A DNA stretch of 64,000 nucleotides from Microlunatus parietis (GTDB lineage: Bacteria > Actinomycetota > Actinomycetes > Propionibacteriales > Propionibacteriaceae): assembly GCF_013407955.1 (NCBI RefSeq), contig NZ_JACCBU010000001.1, positions 1,736,001 to 1,800,000 of the forward strand. Direction: 5' to 3'. The notes beneath the pieces are model-generated. The model did not search any database and had not been told where the DNA came from. It was given only the letters and a program-made list of their open reading frames with translations. Below, piece by piece: positions 8,194-16,852 of this stretch (its first letter is position 1; the number at the start of each line of letters is the position of its first letter). Both the position numbers and the translations under genes were made by a program.

Positions 8194-9078
8194 ATGGGTG
8201 AATACCGAGTACTCACTGACGAGCAGGTGGAACACTTTCTTGATCATGGTTACGTCGTGATCAACGACTGCTTCAGCGAGGAGGCGGCCGCTGAGCTGAC
8301 CGGGTCGATCTGGACCAGGCTCGGCTACGACCCCGACGACAAGGCGACCTGGGCGCAGCCGTCGATCCACATGCCGAGCCATCGGCGGTTCGATGTCCGG
8401 GACTTCGCGCCGAAGGCCTGGGACGCGGTCTGCGATCTGGTGGGCGAGGAGCGGATCGCGAAGCCGTACCGGTGGAGTGACGCGTTCATCGTCAATCTCG
8501 GCGAGGGCGCGGATCGGCCGTGGGTCGACGCGTCGGCCGAGGTCGGCGGCTGGCACAAGGACGGCGACTTCTTCCGGCACTTCCTCGACTCGCCCGAGCA
8601 GGGCCTGCTGACGCTGGTGCTCTGGTCCGAGGTACGGCACCAGGGCGGCGCCACGTTCGTGGCCGCCGATTCGGTCGGGCCGGTGGCGCGCTACCTCGCC
8701 GACCATCCGGAGGGCGTGCTGCCGACCGAGTTCCCGATCAAGGACCTGGTCGGCCAGTGCACGGAGTTCGTCGAGGCCACCGGCAAGGTGGGCGACGTCT
8801 TCCTGTTGCACCCGTACGTCCTGCACGCCAAGGCGCAGAACGTGCTCCGGCTGCCCCGCTACATCACCAATCCGCCGGTCCACCTGACCGAGCCGATGCG
8901 GTTCGATCGCGAGGACCCGGCCGACTTCTCGCTGCTCGAGCGCGCGGTGCTGCGCGGGCTCGGCGTCGACTCCTACTCGTTCCGCGCGACGGGTCCGCGG
9001 GAGTCGGTCGTACCGGAGCGGGTGCGGCGGCAGGAGCGGATGAAGGCCGAGGAGGAGCAGCGGCTGGCCGCGGGCTGA
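8194..9078 (+). CDS. Phytanoyl-CoA dioxygenase (PhyH) family Fe(II)/2-oxoglutarate oxygenase
   Basis: This 294-residue protein has the PhyH double-stranded beta-helix pattern. GWHKDGD (about 122-128) gives the HxD iron ligands. HPYVLHAKAQN (about 206-216) supplies the distal His, and LRLPRYITNPPV holds the Arg expected to bind 2-oxoglutarate. PhyH oxygenases hydroxylate varied small molecules, including phytanoyl-CoA, ectoine and natural-product intermediates, so the substrate is open. The C-terminus ends in a charged helix (RRQERMKAEEEQRL). It stands alone, convergent with the FAD oxidoreductase operon, and appears to be read from a leaderless promoter. Confidence 0.88.
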   Translation: MGEYRVLTDEQVEHFLDHGYVVINDCFSEEAAAELTGSIWTRLGYDPDDKATWAQPSIHMPSHRRFDVRDFAPKAWDAVCDLVGEERIAKPYRWSDAFIVNLGEGADRPWVDASAEVGGWHKDGDFFRHFLDSPEQGLLTLVLWSEVRHQGGATFVAADSVGPVARYLADHPEGVLPTEFPIKDLVGQCTEFVEATGKVGDVFLLHPYVLHAKAQNVLRLPRYITNPPVHLTEPMRFDREDPADFSLLERAVLRGLGVDSYSFRATGPRESVVPERVRRQERMKAEEEQRLAAG

Positions 9079-9120
9079 GGTCCCGCGAGCAAGATCATCG
9101 GGCTTGGCCCTTCGACAGGG

Positions 9121-10572
9121 TCAGGGCGCGAGATCGACGTCGGCGCGGTGGCCGAAGGTTCCGCGCAGGGCGGCCAGGGCGGCCCGGTAGCCGCCCATGC
9201 CGTGCACGCCGGGGCCCGGCGCGGTCGCCGACGAGCACAGGTAGCAGTCGGTCCGGCCGATCCGCCACGGGTTGGCGGTGAGCATCGGCCGGGCCAGCGT
9301 CTGGGCCGTGGTCAGCGCGCCGGCGTAGATGTCGCCGCCGAGATAGTTCGGGTTCTCCCGTTCGGCGTCGGCGGCGGTTCGGGCGGTCGAGGCGATGATC
9401 GTTTCGGTGAAGCCGGGCGCGTGACGCTCCAACTCGGCGGTCACGATCGGGGTCGGGTCGACGGTGCAGCCGTTCGGCAGGTGCGCGTACGCCCACAGGA
9501 CATGGCGTCCGGCCGGTGCCCGACCATGATCGAATCGGGTCGGTTCGCTGGCCAGCACCATCGGGTGCTCGGGGATCCGTCCCCGGTGTACGGCGAGCTC
9601 GGCGGTGGCCAGTTCTCCGGCGGTGCCGGACAGGTGGACCGTCGACGCGCGCCCCAGTTCGGGATCGCGCCACGGGACCGGTTCGGAGAGCAGGAAGTCC
9701 ACCTTGCCGACCGCCGGACCGGGGCGGAACCGCGCCGCCCGCCGACGGTAGGAACCCGGCAGCAGGGATCCGGCGATGGTGATCAGGTCCCAGACCGAGG
9801 TGTCGAAGATCATCGCGTCCACCGGCGGCAGCTCGCTGACCGACCGGACTCGCTGCCCGGTGATCACCTTCCCGCCGTGCCCCTCAAGATCACGAACGAG
9901 CGCCTCGGTGATCTTGTACGAGCCGCCGACCGGGATCGGCCAGCCGACGGTGTGGGCATAGGTCGCCAGGGTCAGGCCGGTGAGCGTGGTGCTCAGCGCC
10001 GACAGCGGCTGGCTGGCATGCCCGGCCACCCCGGAGAAGAGGTCGGCCGCGTCGCCGCCGAGCAGCCGCGCCGCCCGCACCGGCTGCCACTGGCCGGCCG
10101 CGCGCAGGCCGAACGTGATCGCGGCGCCCGGACGGCGCGGCGCCAGCAGCGGGTGATCGGAGGTGAGCTCGGTGATCGCGGCGAACCGGTCGGTCAGCGG
10201 CCGGAACACCCGGCGCCAGCCGGCTCCGTCCCGGCCGAGCCGGTCCACGGTCGTCGCGAGATCCGAGTACGCCAGCACGGCCGCGCGGCCGGCCCGCGGC
10301 TGACCGTACGCGATCTCCGGGGTGACGAAGTCGACCCGCTCGGCCAGCCCGAACCTGCGGAAGAACGGCGACGCCAGGGCACCGGGATGGACCGCCGAAC
10401 AGACGTCGTGCCAGCTTCCGGGCTCGATCAACTCCGCGGTCCGGGTGCCGCCGCCGGGCCGGTCGGCGGCCTCGTACACGGTGACGTCCAGGCCGGCGCG
10501 AGCGAGCGTGACGGCCGCGGCCAGGCCGTTCGGGCCCGCGCCGATGATTGCTACCGAACTCAGCGGGATCAA
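9121..10572 (-). CDS. FAD-dependent oxidoreductase, phytoene desaturase-like
   Basis: The 483-residue protein begins with a dinucleotide-binding fold: AIIGAGPNGLAAAVTLARAG (GxGxxG at 11-16), then the acidic VYEAADRPGGGTRT. The C-terminus has the matching FAD motif, with YLCSSATAPGPGVHGMGGYRAA near 445-466. This is the layout of the phytoene desaturase/retinol saturase/amine oxidase superfamily that acts on lipophilic substrates. I start it at TTG 10572, whose TTGA overlaps the TGA of the HTTM gene by four bases; no ATG or GTG is nearby in frame. It is the last gene of the DUF5819-HTTM-oxidoreductase operon, so its substrate or electron partner may be in the membrane. Confidence 0.82.
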   Translation of the reverse strand: MIPLSSVAIIGAGPNGLAAAVTLARAGLDVTVYEAADRPGGGTRTAELIEPGSWHDVCSAVHPGALASPFFRRFGLAERVDFVTPEIAYGQPRAGRAAVLAYSDLATTVDRLGRDGAGWRRVFRPLTDRFAAITELTSDHPLLAPRRPGAAITFGLRAAGQWQPVRAARLLGGDAADLFSGVAGHASQPLSALSTTLTGLTLATYAHTVGWPIPVGGSYKITEALVRDLEGHGGKVITGQRVRSVSELPPVDAMIFDTSVWDLITIAGSLLPGSYRRRAARFRPGPAVGKVDFLLSEPVPWRDPELGRASTVHLSGTAGELATAELAVHRGRIPEHPMVLASEPTRFDHGRAPAGRHVLWAYAHLPNGCTVDPTPIVTAELERHAPGFTETIIASTARTAADAERENPNYLGGDIYAGALTTAQTLARPMLTANPWRIGRTDCYLCSSATAPGPGVHGMGGYRAALAALRGTFGHRADVDLAP

Positions 10573-11750
10573 CCGCCCCCGGGCTGCGTCTGGTGCTCCA
10601 GCCTCCTGGTCAGGCCCGCGTCGGCGAGCTCTCGCGGCTGGTCGATCACCACGCCGATCGGCTCCTCCTCCGGAGCGGGCCGGCGGACTTCTGATCTTCG
10701 CCAGGCCCGCTTCACGAACGCCGCCATCCGGCGCCAGCTGACGTCCCGGATGAAGATCGAATCGATCGCGATCATGGCCAGCGAGAACCACGGCAGGCCC
10801 ATCAGGACGGCGATCCCGATGTGGAAGCTGAGGATCCCGATCAGGCCGATCACCCGGCTGATCCGGTTCAGCAGCATCATCGGGAAGCACATCTGGATGA
10901 TGATCGAACTCCACGAGATTACTGTCACCGCCGGCGCCCAGGTGGTGAGCAGATCGCTCAACTCGGGCCAGGGCCCGAAGCGCTCGACGTGCAGCGGGTT
11001 GTAGATCGCGTAGCCCTCCTGCCACGGCTTTCCGCCGGCCTTGTAGAGCGCTCCGGACGCGTACACCATGCAGACGTGCAGGGTCATCGAGACCAGCACC
11101 AGATTGTGGCTGATGTTGGTCAGCCACTCCGGCAGCAGCCGCTCCCCCTGCCAGACCCGCACCACGAAGTTCTTGGCCGGGTCCACGGTGACCCGGGCCC
11201 GGCGCCGCGAGTCCAGCGACCAGCGGCTGGCGGAGTCGGCGAAGATCAACGAGAGCAACGCGATCCGGTACATGTTGTCGCCCTGGTCGCTGGCCGCATC
11301 GTTCAACTCGATGAAGCTGACCCAGCCGATGAAGAAGACCGGCAGGGTGAGCCGGGTCCGCCAGCCGAGCAGCACCGCGACGGCCAGCAGGAGCAAGATC
11401 ACGTAGCCGGCGGTGAACGCAGCGTCGTTGAGCTGGATCCGGTGGAACAGGCTGAACAGCCAGACGTGCGGCAGCAGGCTGGACGGCTCCGCGGTCTCGC
11501 CGGACCAGGCGACACCGCTGCCGAACGTGTAACGGAAGGTGGTGAGGTTGGTCAGCAGCAGCCCGATGCCGGTGGCGCCGAGCAGCATCCGGGTGACGGC
11601 GATCCCGTACCGCGCGCGCTTGGCGTCGGTGAGCCAGTGCTCGACGAACCCGCCACCCCGGTTGGCCAGCCGGCGCAACACCCGCACCAGCCCGATGATC
11701 ACATTCTCGACGAACCGGACACACCGGCCGAGAGTCCCTGCCAGATTCAT
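10569..11750 (-). CDS. HTTM domain integral membrane protein
   Basis: The 393-residue protein has several hydrophobic helices (for example YVILLLLAVAVLLGW, LPVFFIGWVSFIEL, VTVISWSSIIIQMCFPMMLL and IGLIGILSFHIGIAVLMGL). Family marks are IADSASRWSLD, SHNLVLVSMTLHVCMVYASGALYKAGGKPWQEGYAIYNPLHVERF and FHIGIAVLMGLPWFSLAMIAID. These are features of the HTTM family, the four-helix region shared with vitamin-K-dependent gamma-glutamyl carboxylases. Here the carboxylase part is absent and a charged cytoplasmic tail follows. Both ends are translationally coupled: its ATG overlaps the DUF5819 stop, and its stop overlaps the oxidoreductase TTG. Biochemical role unknown. Confidence 0.85.
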   Translation of the reverse strand: MNLAGTLGRCVRFVENVIIGLVRVLRRLANRGGGFVEHWLTDAKRARYGIAVTRMLLGATGIGLLLTNLTTFRYTFGSGVAWSGETAEPSSLLPHVWLFSLFHRIQLNDAAFTAGYVILLLLAVAVLLGWRTRLTLPVFFIGWVSFIELNDAASDQGDNMYRIALLSLIFADSASRWSLDSRRRARVTVDPAKNFVVRVWQGERLLPEWLTNISHNLVLVSMTLHVCMVYASGALYKAGGKPWQEGYAIYNPLHVERFGPWPELSDLLTTWAPAVTVISWSSIIIQMCFPMMLLNRISRVIGLIGILSFHIGIAVLMGLPWFSLAMIAIDSIFIRDVSWRRMAAFVKRAWRRSEVRRPAPEEEPIGVVIDQPRELADAGLTRRLEHQTQPGGG

Positions 11751-12514
11751 TGCCCGGACTCCCTCAGCGCCTTGCGGAACGTCTCGGTGAATGCGCTCCT
11801 GGACTGGCCGGGCTCCTCGAGTGGACCGCGCCAACCGGTCTTGACGATCTTGGGTTTGGGCCGTTTCGCGTTCGGATCGTTACGCCGGTCGAACGGGATC
11901 ACGTTCTGCCGGCTGACCTCGTACTGGACCCGGACCACTTCGCCCGGCCAGACCGCATAGGCGACCTGGGTGGCGTACGCGGTCGCCCGGCGCTCCACCT
12001 CGAGATAGTCGTCCAGGTCCGGATCCTTGCCCTGCTTGATCAGGTCGCCGCGCAGCCGGTCCGACCAGTCGGCGCCCTTGTAGTAGCTGAGCGCGACGAT
12101 CCGGTGATGACCGTTGCCCAGATCGTCGTACGCGCCCTTGTAGCGCGAGGCCAGCTCGGTCGCGAGGATCGCGGCCCGCGGCGGAAAGAGGTGGTGGGTG
12201 GACATCGCCAGTTCGGCTTTGGTGGCGTCGATCCACTTGCTGGTCTTCTCCTCGCCGTCCTGGACCACGACGGCGCGAACCCGCAACCGGTAGTCGCCGT
12301 TGATCGGCTCGGGGGCGAAGACGCTCCAGCTCTGTCCGAACAGCGGAACCATGTAGCTGCGGAGCAGGTCGCCGGGAAGGATCTGCCGCAGCCCGGAGGC
12401 GGGGGCGATCCAGAGGAAGGTCGCGAAGATGTGCCAGGCGGTGAACGCCGCCAGCACGATCAGCGTCACTCGCCGGAGAACGGGACGCTTGGCGGCTGTG
12501 GGCCGGTCGGTCAT
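11747..12514 (-). CDS. DUF5819 family membrane-anchored protein
   Basis: The 255-residue protein has one N-terminal membrane helix (VTLIVLAAFTAWHIFATFLWIAP, about 16-38) and a large extracytoplasmic domain. The typical DUF5819 stretch is YMVPLFGQSWSVFAPEPINGDYRLRVRA. The rest is polar with many Tyr and Arg. In actinobacteria this family is usually found next to an HTTM gene, as here (four-base overlap). The pair is therefore likely to form a membrane complex, with the downstream FAD enzyme as a third member. No catalytic motif is evident. The leader is short and starts downstream of a strong hairpin that isolates it from the preceding gene. Confidence 0.8.
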   Translation of the reverse strand: MTDRPTAAKRPVLRRVTLIVLAAFTAWHIFATFLWIAPASGLRQILPGDLLRSYMVPLFGQSWSVFAPEPINGDYRLRVRAVVVQDGEEKTSKWIDATKAELAMSTHHLFPPRAAILATELASRYKGAYDDLGNGHHRIVALSYYKGADWSDRLRGDLIKQGKDPDLDDYLEVERRATAYATQVAYAVWPGEVVRVQYEVSRQNVIPFDRRNDPNAKRPKPKIVKTGWRGPLEEPGQSRSAFTETFRKALRESGQ

Positions 12515-12574
12515 TGTTGTGTTCTACTCCCCGCGCGGTGCCGGCACCAGTGGGGACCGGCGATCATGAGCAAG

Positions 12575-12611
12575 GATTCGGCCCCTCGCACGAGGTGCGA
12601 GGGGCCGAATC
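12575..12611 (-). terminator. Strong hairpin between the surface-protein gene and the DUF5819 operon
   Basis: A perfect 17-bp inverted repeat (12575-12591 with 12595-12611; arm GATTCGGCCCCTCGCAC) closes on a three-base GAG loop. It lies 38 bases after the stop of the upstream minus-strand gene. No T-tract follows, which is common for actinobacterial terminators. Confidence 0.75.
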
Positions 12612-12649
12612 TGTTGATCATCCGGAGATGATCATGTGGAGGTCATACC

Positions 12650-14776
12650 TCACAGGGCGGACCCATTGCGACGGATCCGGCCGACCACAACGGTCGACGC
12701 ACCGGCGAGCACCAGGGCACCAGCGCCGGCCAGCAGGCCGAGCGACAGGTTGGAACCGGTGTTCGGCAGCTCTCCATCGCCACCGTTGCCGTCGGCAGCG
12801 GCCGCGTAATCAGCGGCAGCGTCGTCGTCGGCAGCGGCGTCATCATCAGCAGCGGCATCGTCGTCAGCAGCGGCATCATCATCAGCAGCGGCATCGTCGT
12901 CAGCAGCGGCATCATCATCAGCAGCGGCATCGTCGTCAGCAGCAGCGTCATCATCAGCAGCGGCATCGTCGTCAGCAGCAGCGTCATCATCAGCAGCGGC
13001 ATCGTCGTCAGCAGCAGCGTCATCATCAGCAGCAGCATCGTCATCAGCAGCAGCGTCATCATCAGCAGCAGCGTCATCATCAGCAGCGGCATCGTCGTCA
13101 GCCGAAGCGTCCGGGTCAGCAGCAGCGTCGTCGTCAGCCGAAGCGTCGACCTCGCCGGTGGCGTCAGCCTGGCGAACCGTGGCCGAGGCCAGGCTCACCG
13201 TTGCCAGCGGCTCTTCGCCCGGCAGCGCAGTGATCTTGATCGCGCGCTGGGTGAAGGAACCCTCCGTGACAGCGGCCGGCTTCAGCTGGGCAGAGCCCTC
13301 TTCGCCGGTCGCACCCGGGTGAGTGAACTCGCCCGGATCTTCCTGAACGTTGACGACGATCGACAGCAGGTTCTCCGCAACAGCGTCGAACACCGGCGTG
13401 ATCGCTTCCTTGATCGCCTCGACCAGCGGCCGGAAGACCGTGTCGAGTGCGCCACCCACCTCAGGATCGGTCAGCCGGTCGTAGACCAGCTTCACCGCAT
13501 CCTGAACGGCCGGCAGGATCGTCTCGTTGAGCACGGGCTCCAGCAGACCCAGAACCGTACCGGTGATCCCGTCACCCTCGACCACGAACTCGATCGCGGG
13601 CTCCTGCGTCCCGACCAGCTGGCCCAGGGTGCCCTCGAGCGTCGCCGTGAAGGCGCCGCCGACACCAGGAACCGGAACCGGCAGGGTGGCCTCACCCTTG
13701 ATCTCGATCTTGATCTCGGTGCTGTTCAGCGTGTCCGCGATCGCCTCAGCGGCCGCGGCCGGGATCTGGTCGAGCAGGGTGCCGATGGCCCCGTCGAGCG
13801 CAGCCTGGATCAGCTGCGGATCGACGATCTCGGTGTTCGGATCGAGGCCGTTCAGCGTTCCGTAGAACTTGTCGCCCGGCTTCGAATCCTTGACCAGCTT
13901 GGCCAGGTCGATCGTCAGTGCGCCCTCGGAGAGGTCAATGCCCACCGCGCTGTTCTCGTCGGTGATGGCCTCTTCGAGCGCAGACTCCAGAGCGGCCTTC
14001 AGGTCGACCTCCAGGTCGACCGTGACCTCAACGTTCGCGACACCGAGACCGCTGACCGCAGCCAGCGCCTGCTCGACGATCGGCGTCACCGTGTCGGACA
14101 GGTTGTTGACCGGATCAGACAGCTGATCGGCCGTCTCGGACAGCTTGGCTGCGATCTCCGCAACAGCCGGGCTCTCGATCCACAGCTTGCCGTCGGCAAC
14201 CTGGTAATCGCTGGAGATCTCGCCGTTCTCGTCGTACGTCGCCGAAGCGGACAGTGCGCCCAGTTCGACACGCAGCTTCGAGATCAGCTCGGCGACGCCG
14301 GCATCGTCGAGGGTCCCGGACAGGTCGACGTACGCGTTCTCGTCGCCGGCCGGAGCCTCGTCGTTGTTCGGCGCGACAGCGATGGAGCCGTCGTCGTTGA
14401 TCGCACCAGCGGAGGCGAACGGAGCGCCGTCCTCACGGGTGGAGGCGTACTGCCCCAGGATCCCAGCGCCCAGCACGTCGCTCGCACTTCCGAGCTGAAT
14501 GCCATTGCCCAGATCGAGGTTGAGGCTCTTCAGTACCGTCGCATCCAGGGGGTTCTGGACGGCACCGGGAGCGCTCGGGTAGCCGCTGTACGCGGCCTCG
14601 AGCTCGGCGATGTCGTTGAGATTGATGGAGCCGCCACCGCTGAGAACACGCCCTTCAGCTTCTGACGTGTCCGTTGGCAGTGCCACTGCGGGTGCAGCGG
14701 TCCAAGCGGTCAAGACCGCCCCAACCGCTACGGCAGCAGCAGCGAGACGCGTTTTACCGCGCCAATTTCGCGACAT
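12650..14776 (-). CDS. Choice-of-anchor G family surface protein with Asp/Ala repeat stalk and LPXTG anchor
   Basis: The 708-residue secreted protein has a signal peptide (KTRLAAAAVAVGAVLTAWTAAPAVA, about 8-32). A body typical of choice-of-anchor G proteins follows (GRVLSGGGSINLNDIAELEAAY, then NPLDATVLKSLNLDLGNGIQLG). Then comes a low-complexity stalk of 15 exact DDDAAA units encoded by 12821-13090, plus three degenerate units at 13091-13144. The C-terminus is LPNTG, a hydrophobic helix and RIRR, a standard sortase sorting signal. It should be covalently linked to peptidoglycan with the acidic stalk spanning the wall. No sortase gene is in the window. The start ATG 14776 has GGGAG upstream. 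Ligand and role are unknown. Confidence 0.85.
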   Translation of the reverse strand: MSRNWRGKTRLAAAAVAVGAVLTAWTAAPAVALPTDTSEAEGRVLSGGGSINLNDIAELEAAYSGYPSAPGAVQNPLDATVLKSLNLDLGNGIQLGSASDVLGAGILGQYASTREDGAPFASAGAINDDGSIAVAPNNDEAPAGDENAYVDLSGTLDDAGVAELISKLRVELGALSASATYDENGEISSDYQVADGKLWIESPAVAEIAAKLSETADQLSDPVNNLSDTVTPIVEQALAAVSGLGVANVEVTVDLEVDLKAALESALEEAITDENSAVGIDLSEGALTIDLAKLVKDSKPGDKFYGTLNGLDPNTEIVDPQLIQAALDGAIGTLLDQIPAAAAEAIADTLNSTEIKIEIKGEATLPVPVPGVGGAFTATLEGTLGQLVGTQEPAIEFVVEGDGITGTVLGLLEPVLNETILPAVQDAVKLVYDRLTDPEVGGALDTVFRPLVEAIKEAITPVFDAVAENLLSIVVNVQEDPGEFTHPGATGEEGSAQLKPAAVTEGSFTQRAIKITALPGEEPLATVSLASATVRQADATGEVDASADDDAAADPDASADDDAAADDDAAADDDAAADDDAAADDDAAADDDAAADDDAAADDDAAADDDAAADDDAAADDDAAADDDAAADDDAAADDDAAADDDAAADDDAAADYAAAADGNGGDGELPNTGSNLSLGLLAGAGALVLAGASTVVVGRIRRNGSAL
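12821..13144 (-). repeat. 18-bp coding tandem repeat, about 18 units
   Basis: There are fifteen exact DDDAAA units (12821-13090) and three diverged ones. Over much of the array, successive units alternate between Asp codons read on the plus strand as TCGTCGTC and as TCATCATC. This gives a 36-bp higher-order period without changing the protein. Repeat number is likely to vary between strains. Confidence 0.9.
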
Positions 14777-15105
14777 ACTTCTCCCTACCTGTTGACCAGG
14801 AGCGCCCAGCATGCGGGAGCCCCAAACGGATCTGTCTCAGGAACGGGAGCAAGTCGCGAGGACATGGCTCCGCCAGTTCCCCCAAGACAGTGATTTTGAA
14901 GGCCCACAGTTTTGCCGCCGCCCCCCCAGGCATTTGAACCCACTGGCGAGCCTTCGGGGACGAAGCTATCGGTACGCACACAGGGCAGCAAGGAGGTCTC
15001 GCCCCCGTTACCAATTCGTTATCAAAGTTTCTCAGGAATCTGTCCGCGGCCTTATCACAACCATGATCAACGACCCAACTCGGGCACCCCGACCTTGATC
15101 AAGAA
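14777..15105 (-). other. Long untranslated leader/promoter region of the surface-protein gene
   Basis: No gene is present. On the minus strand, direct repeats GATAACG and GTAACG lie one turn apart (15022-15006). They are followed by roughly 220 bases of likely leader with small hairpins, for example around 14955-14975 (GCTTCG/CGAAG). I do not recognise a known riboswitch class here. Confidence 0.4.
15006..15022 (-). promoter_or_regulatory. Direct repeat resembling an MtrA-type response regulator site
   Basis: On the minus strand ATAACG and GTAACG occur with starts 11 bases apart (plus-strand CGTTAC at 15006 and CGTTAT at 15017). Paired GTAACG-like words are what I recall for MtrA, a regulator of envelope genes in actinobacteria. 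Assignment is inference from similarity and from the cell-wall nature of the downstream product. Confidence 0.35.
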
Positions 15106-15175
15106 CTCGCCCCCCTCGACGAGGATTTTCGCTACGGGTACGGAGATCCCGGCGATCCTGCGTCGAGGGGGCGAG
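15106..15175 (-). terminator. Inverted repeat downstream of phoH
   Basis: CTCGCCCCCCTCGACG (15106-15121) pairs with CGTCGAGGGGGCGAG (15161-15175), leaving one bulged C and a 39-base loop. It lies 20 bases after the phoH stop and before the surface-protein promoter. Terminator function is plausible but the loop is long. Confidence 0.4.
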
Positions 15176-15195
15176 GTCGAATGATCATTCCTCGA

Positions 15196-16542
15196 TCAAA
15201 GCTGAACGTCCTCAAGCATCTCGGTCACCAGAGCGGCGATCGGAGAACGTTCGGAGCGGTGCAGCGTGACGTGCGCGAACAGCGGATGGCCCTTGAGCTT
15301 CTCGACCACCGCGACCACCCCGTCGTGCCGGCCCACCCGCAGGTTGTCCCGCTGCGCGACGTCGTGGGTCAGCACCACCTTGGAGTTCTGCCCGATCCGG
15401 CTCAGCACCGTGAGCAGCACGTTGCGCTCCAGCGACTGCGCCTCGTCGACGATCACGAACGCGTCGTGCAGCGACCGGCCCCGGATGTGGGTCAGCGGCA
15501 GCACCTCGAGCAGGTTCCGGGCCAGCACCTCCTCGATCACGTTCCGCGAGGTGAGCGCACCCAGCGTGTCGAACGTGGCCTGGGCCCAGGGCGCCATCTT
15601 CTCCCCCTCGGTCCCGGGCAGGTAGCCGAGATCCTGGCCGCCGACCGCGTACAGCGGCCGGAACACGACCACCTTGGAGTGCTGGTTGCGCTCCAGCGCG
15701 GCCTCCAGCCCGGCGCACAGCGCCAGCGCGGACTTGCCGGTGCCGGCCCGGCCGCCGAGCGAGACGATGCCGATCTCCGGATCCAGCAGCAGATCGAGCG
15801 CGACCCGCTGCTCGGCCGACCGGCCGCGGATGCCGAACGCCTCCAGGTCCGGTTTGATCAAGGTCAGCTGCTTGCCCGGGGTGACCCGGCCCAGCGCCGT
15901 ACCGGAGCCGCCGACCAGCACCACGCCGGTGTGGCAGGGCAGTTCGCGGACCTCGTCGCAGTCGACCGTGCCCTCGGCATACAGCCGGTCGACGACCGCG
16001 CCGTCGACCTCGACCTCGGCCATCCCGGTCCAGCCGGACTCGACGGCCAGCTCCGCCTCGTACTCCTCGGCGGGCAGGCCGACCGCGGACGCCTTGATCC
16101 GCATCGGCAGGTCCTTGGAGATCAGCGTGACGCGATGCCCCTCAGCGGACAGGTTGAGCGCGACCGCGAGGATCCGCGAGTCGTTGTCGCCGAGCCGGAA
16201 GCCGGCCGGCAGCACGTCGGGATCCGTGTGGTTCAGTTCGACATGGATCGTGCCGCCGTGATCATTGGCCGGCACCGGTCGGTCCAGCTGGCCGTACTTG
16301 ATCCGCAGGTCGTCCAGATACCGCAGGGCGGCGCGAGCGAAATAGCCGAGTTCGGCGTGCTGACGTTTCGCCTCGAGTTCGGTGATCACCACCACGGGTA
16401 GGACGACGTCGTGCTCGGCGAACCGGCGCATGGCCTGGGGATCGCTGAGCAGGACGGAGGTATCGATGACGAAAGTACGGCGGGTGCCCTCAGAGCCTCC
16501 TTGATCGGTGGCCAGCTGCTGGTGTGAGTCGTTGACTGACAC
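15196..16542 (-). CDS. phoH: PIN domain plus PhoH ATPase fusion (PhoH2 type)
   Basis: The 448-residue protein joins two domains. An N-terminal PIN nuclease starts [17 protein letters not shown] (about 20-36), with acidic residues also in [11 protein letters not shown] and [13 protein letters not shown]-terminal PhoH P-loop ATPase has the Walker A motif [12 protein letters not shown] (about 260) and the Walker B motif FVIVDEAQS (about 370). PIN-PhoH proteins of mycobacteria are RNA helicase/nucleases, so RNA processing is the expected role. I use GTG 16542, preceded by GGAGAG at good spacing. Its position between the isoprenyl synthase and fumC matches the order I recall in Mycobacterium tuberculosis. 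Confidence 0.93.
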   Translation of the reverse strand: MSVNDSHQQLATDQGGSEGTRRTFVIDTSVLLSDPQAMRRFAEHDVVLPVVVITELEAKRQHAELGYFARAALRYLDDLRIKYGQLDRPVPANDHGGTIHVELNHTDPDVLPAGFRLGDNDSRILAVALNLSAEGHRVTLISKDLPMRIKASAVGLPAEEYEAELAVESGWTGMAEVEVDGAVVDRLYAEGTVDCDEVRELPCHTGVVLVGGSGTALGRVTPGKQLTLIKPDLEAFGIRGRSAEQRVALDLLLDPEIGIVSLGGRAGTGKSALALCAGLEAALERNQHSKVVVFRPLYAVGGQDLGYLPGTEGEKMAPWAQATFDTLGALTSRNVIEEVLARNLLEVLPLTHIRGRSLHDAFVIVDEAQSLERNVLLTVLSRIGQNSKVVLTHDVAQRDNLRVGRHDGVVAVVEKLKGHPLFAHVTLHRSERSPIAALVTEMLEDVQL

Positions 16543-16852
16543 GATCGCTCTCCTCGGGGGCCGAACACGATCACCGCTCCGGCCCCACTGGCTAGGTGGT
16601 TGGCCGGAAGTGATCGACTCCCGGATCCGATCCCGCGGCTCTCCTGGCCGCGATGAACGACCCGGGTTGTCGGTCTGCCGAACGGCGCATCGCTCGCCTC
16701 CCGTACGGGCCACAGGCACATGTCCCGCACTCAGAAATGTACGTCGCCGACACCACGACTCTCTAGAGCCACGCCGCTTCCGGCGCGATCGGTGAGACGT
16801 GTTCACCTCGGCGTAACACGATCACCATCCGGCTGCGGGAACTATCCGTCGC
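16543..16852. other. Intergenic region between isoprenyl synthase and phoH
   Basis: About 310 bases without a gene. On the minus strand the word GTGATCGTGTT occurs twice (near 16573 and 16820). I could not fix a promoter or an RNA class. Confidence 0.35.

Noticed and set aside
12514..13233. Plus-strand frame rich in His, Gln and Arg
   Set aside because: It is the antisense reading of the Asp/Ala coding repeat of the surface protein.
14777..15105. Riboswitch (c-di-AMP or similar) before the surface-protein gene
   Set aside because: Long leader and hairpins are present but I could not match the conserved core of a known class.
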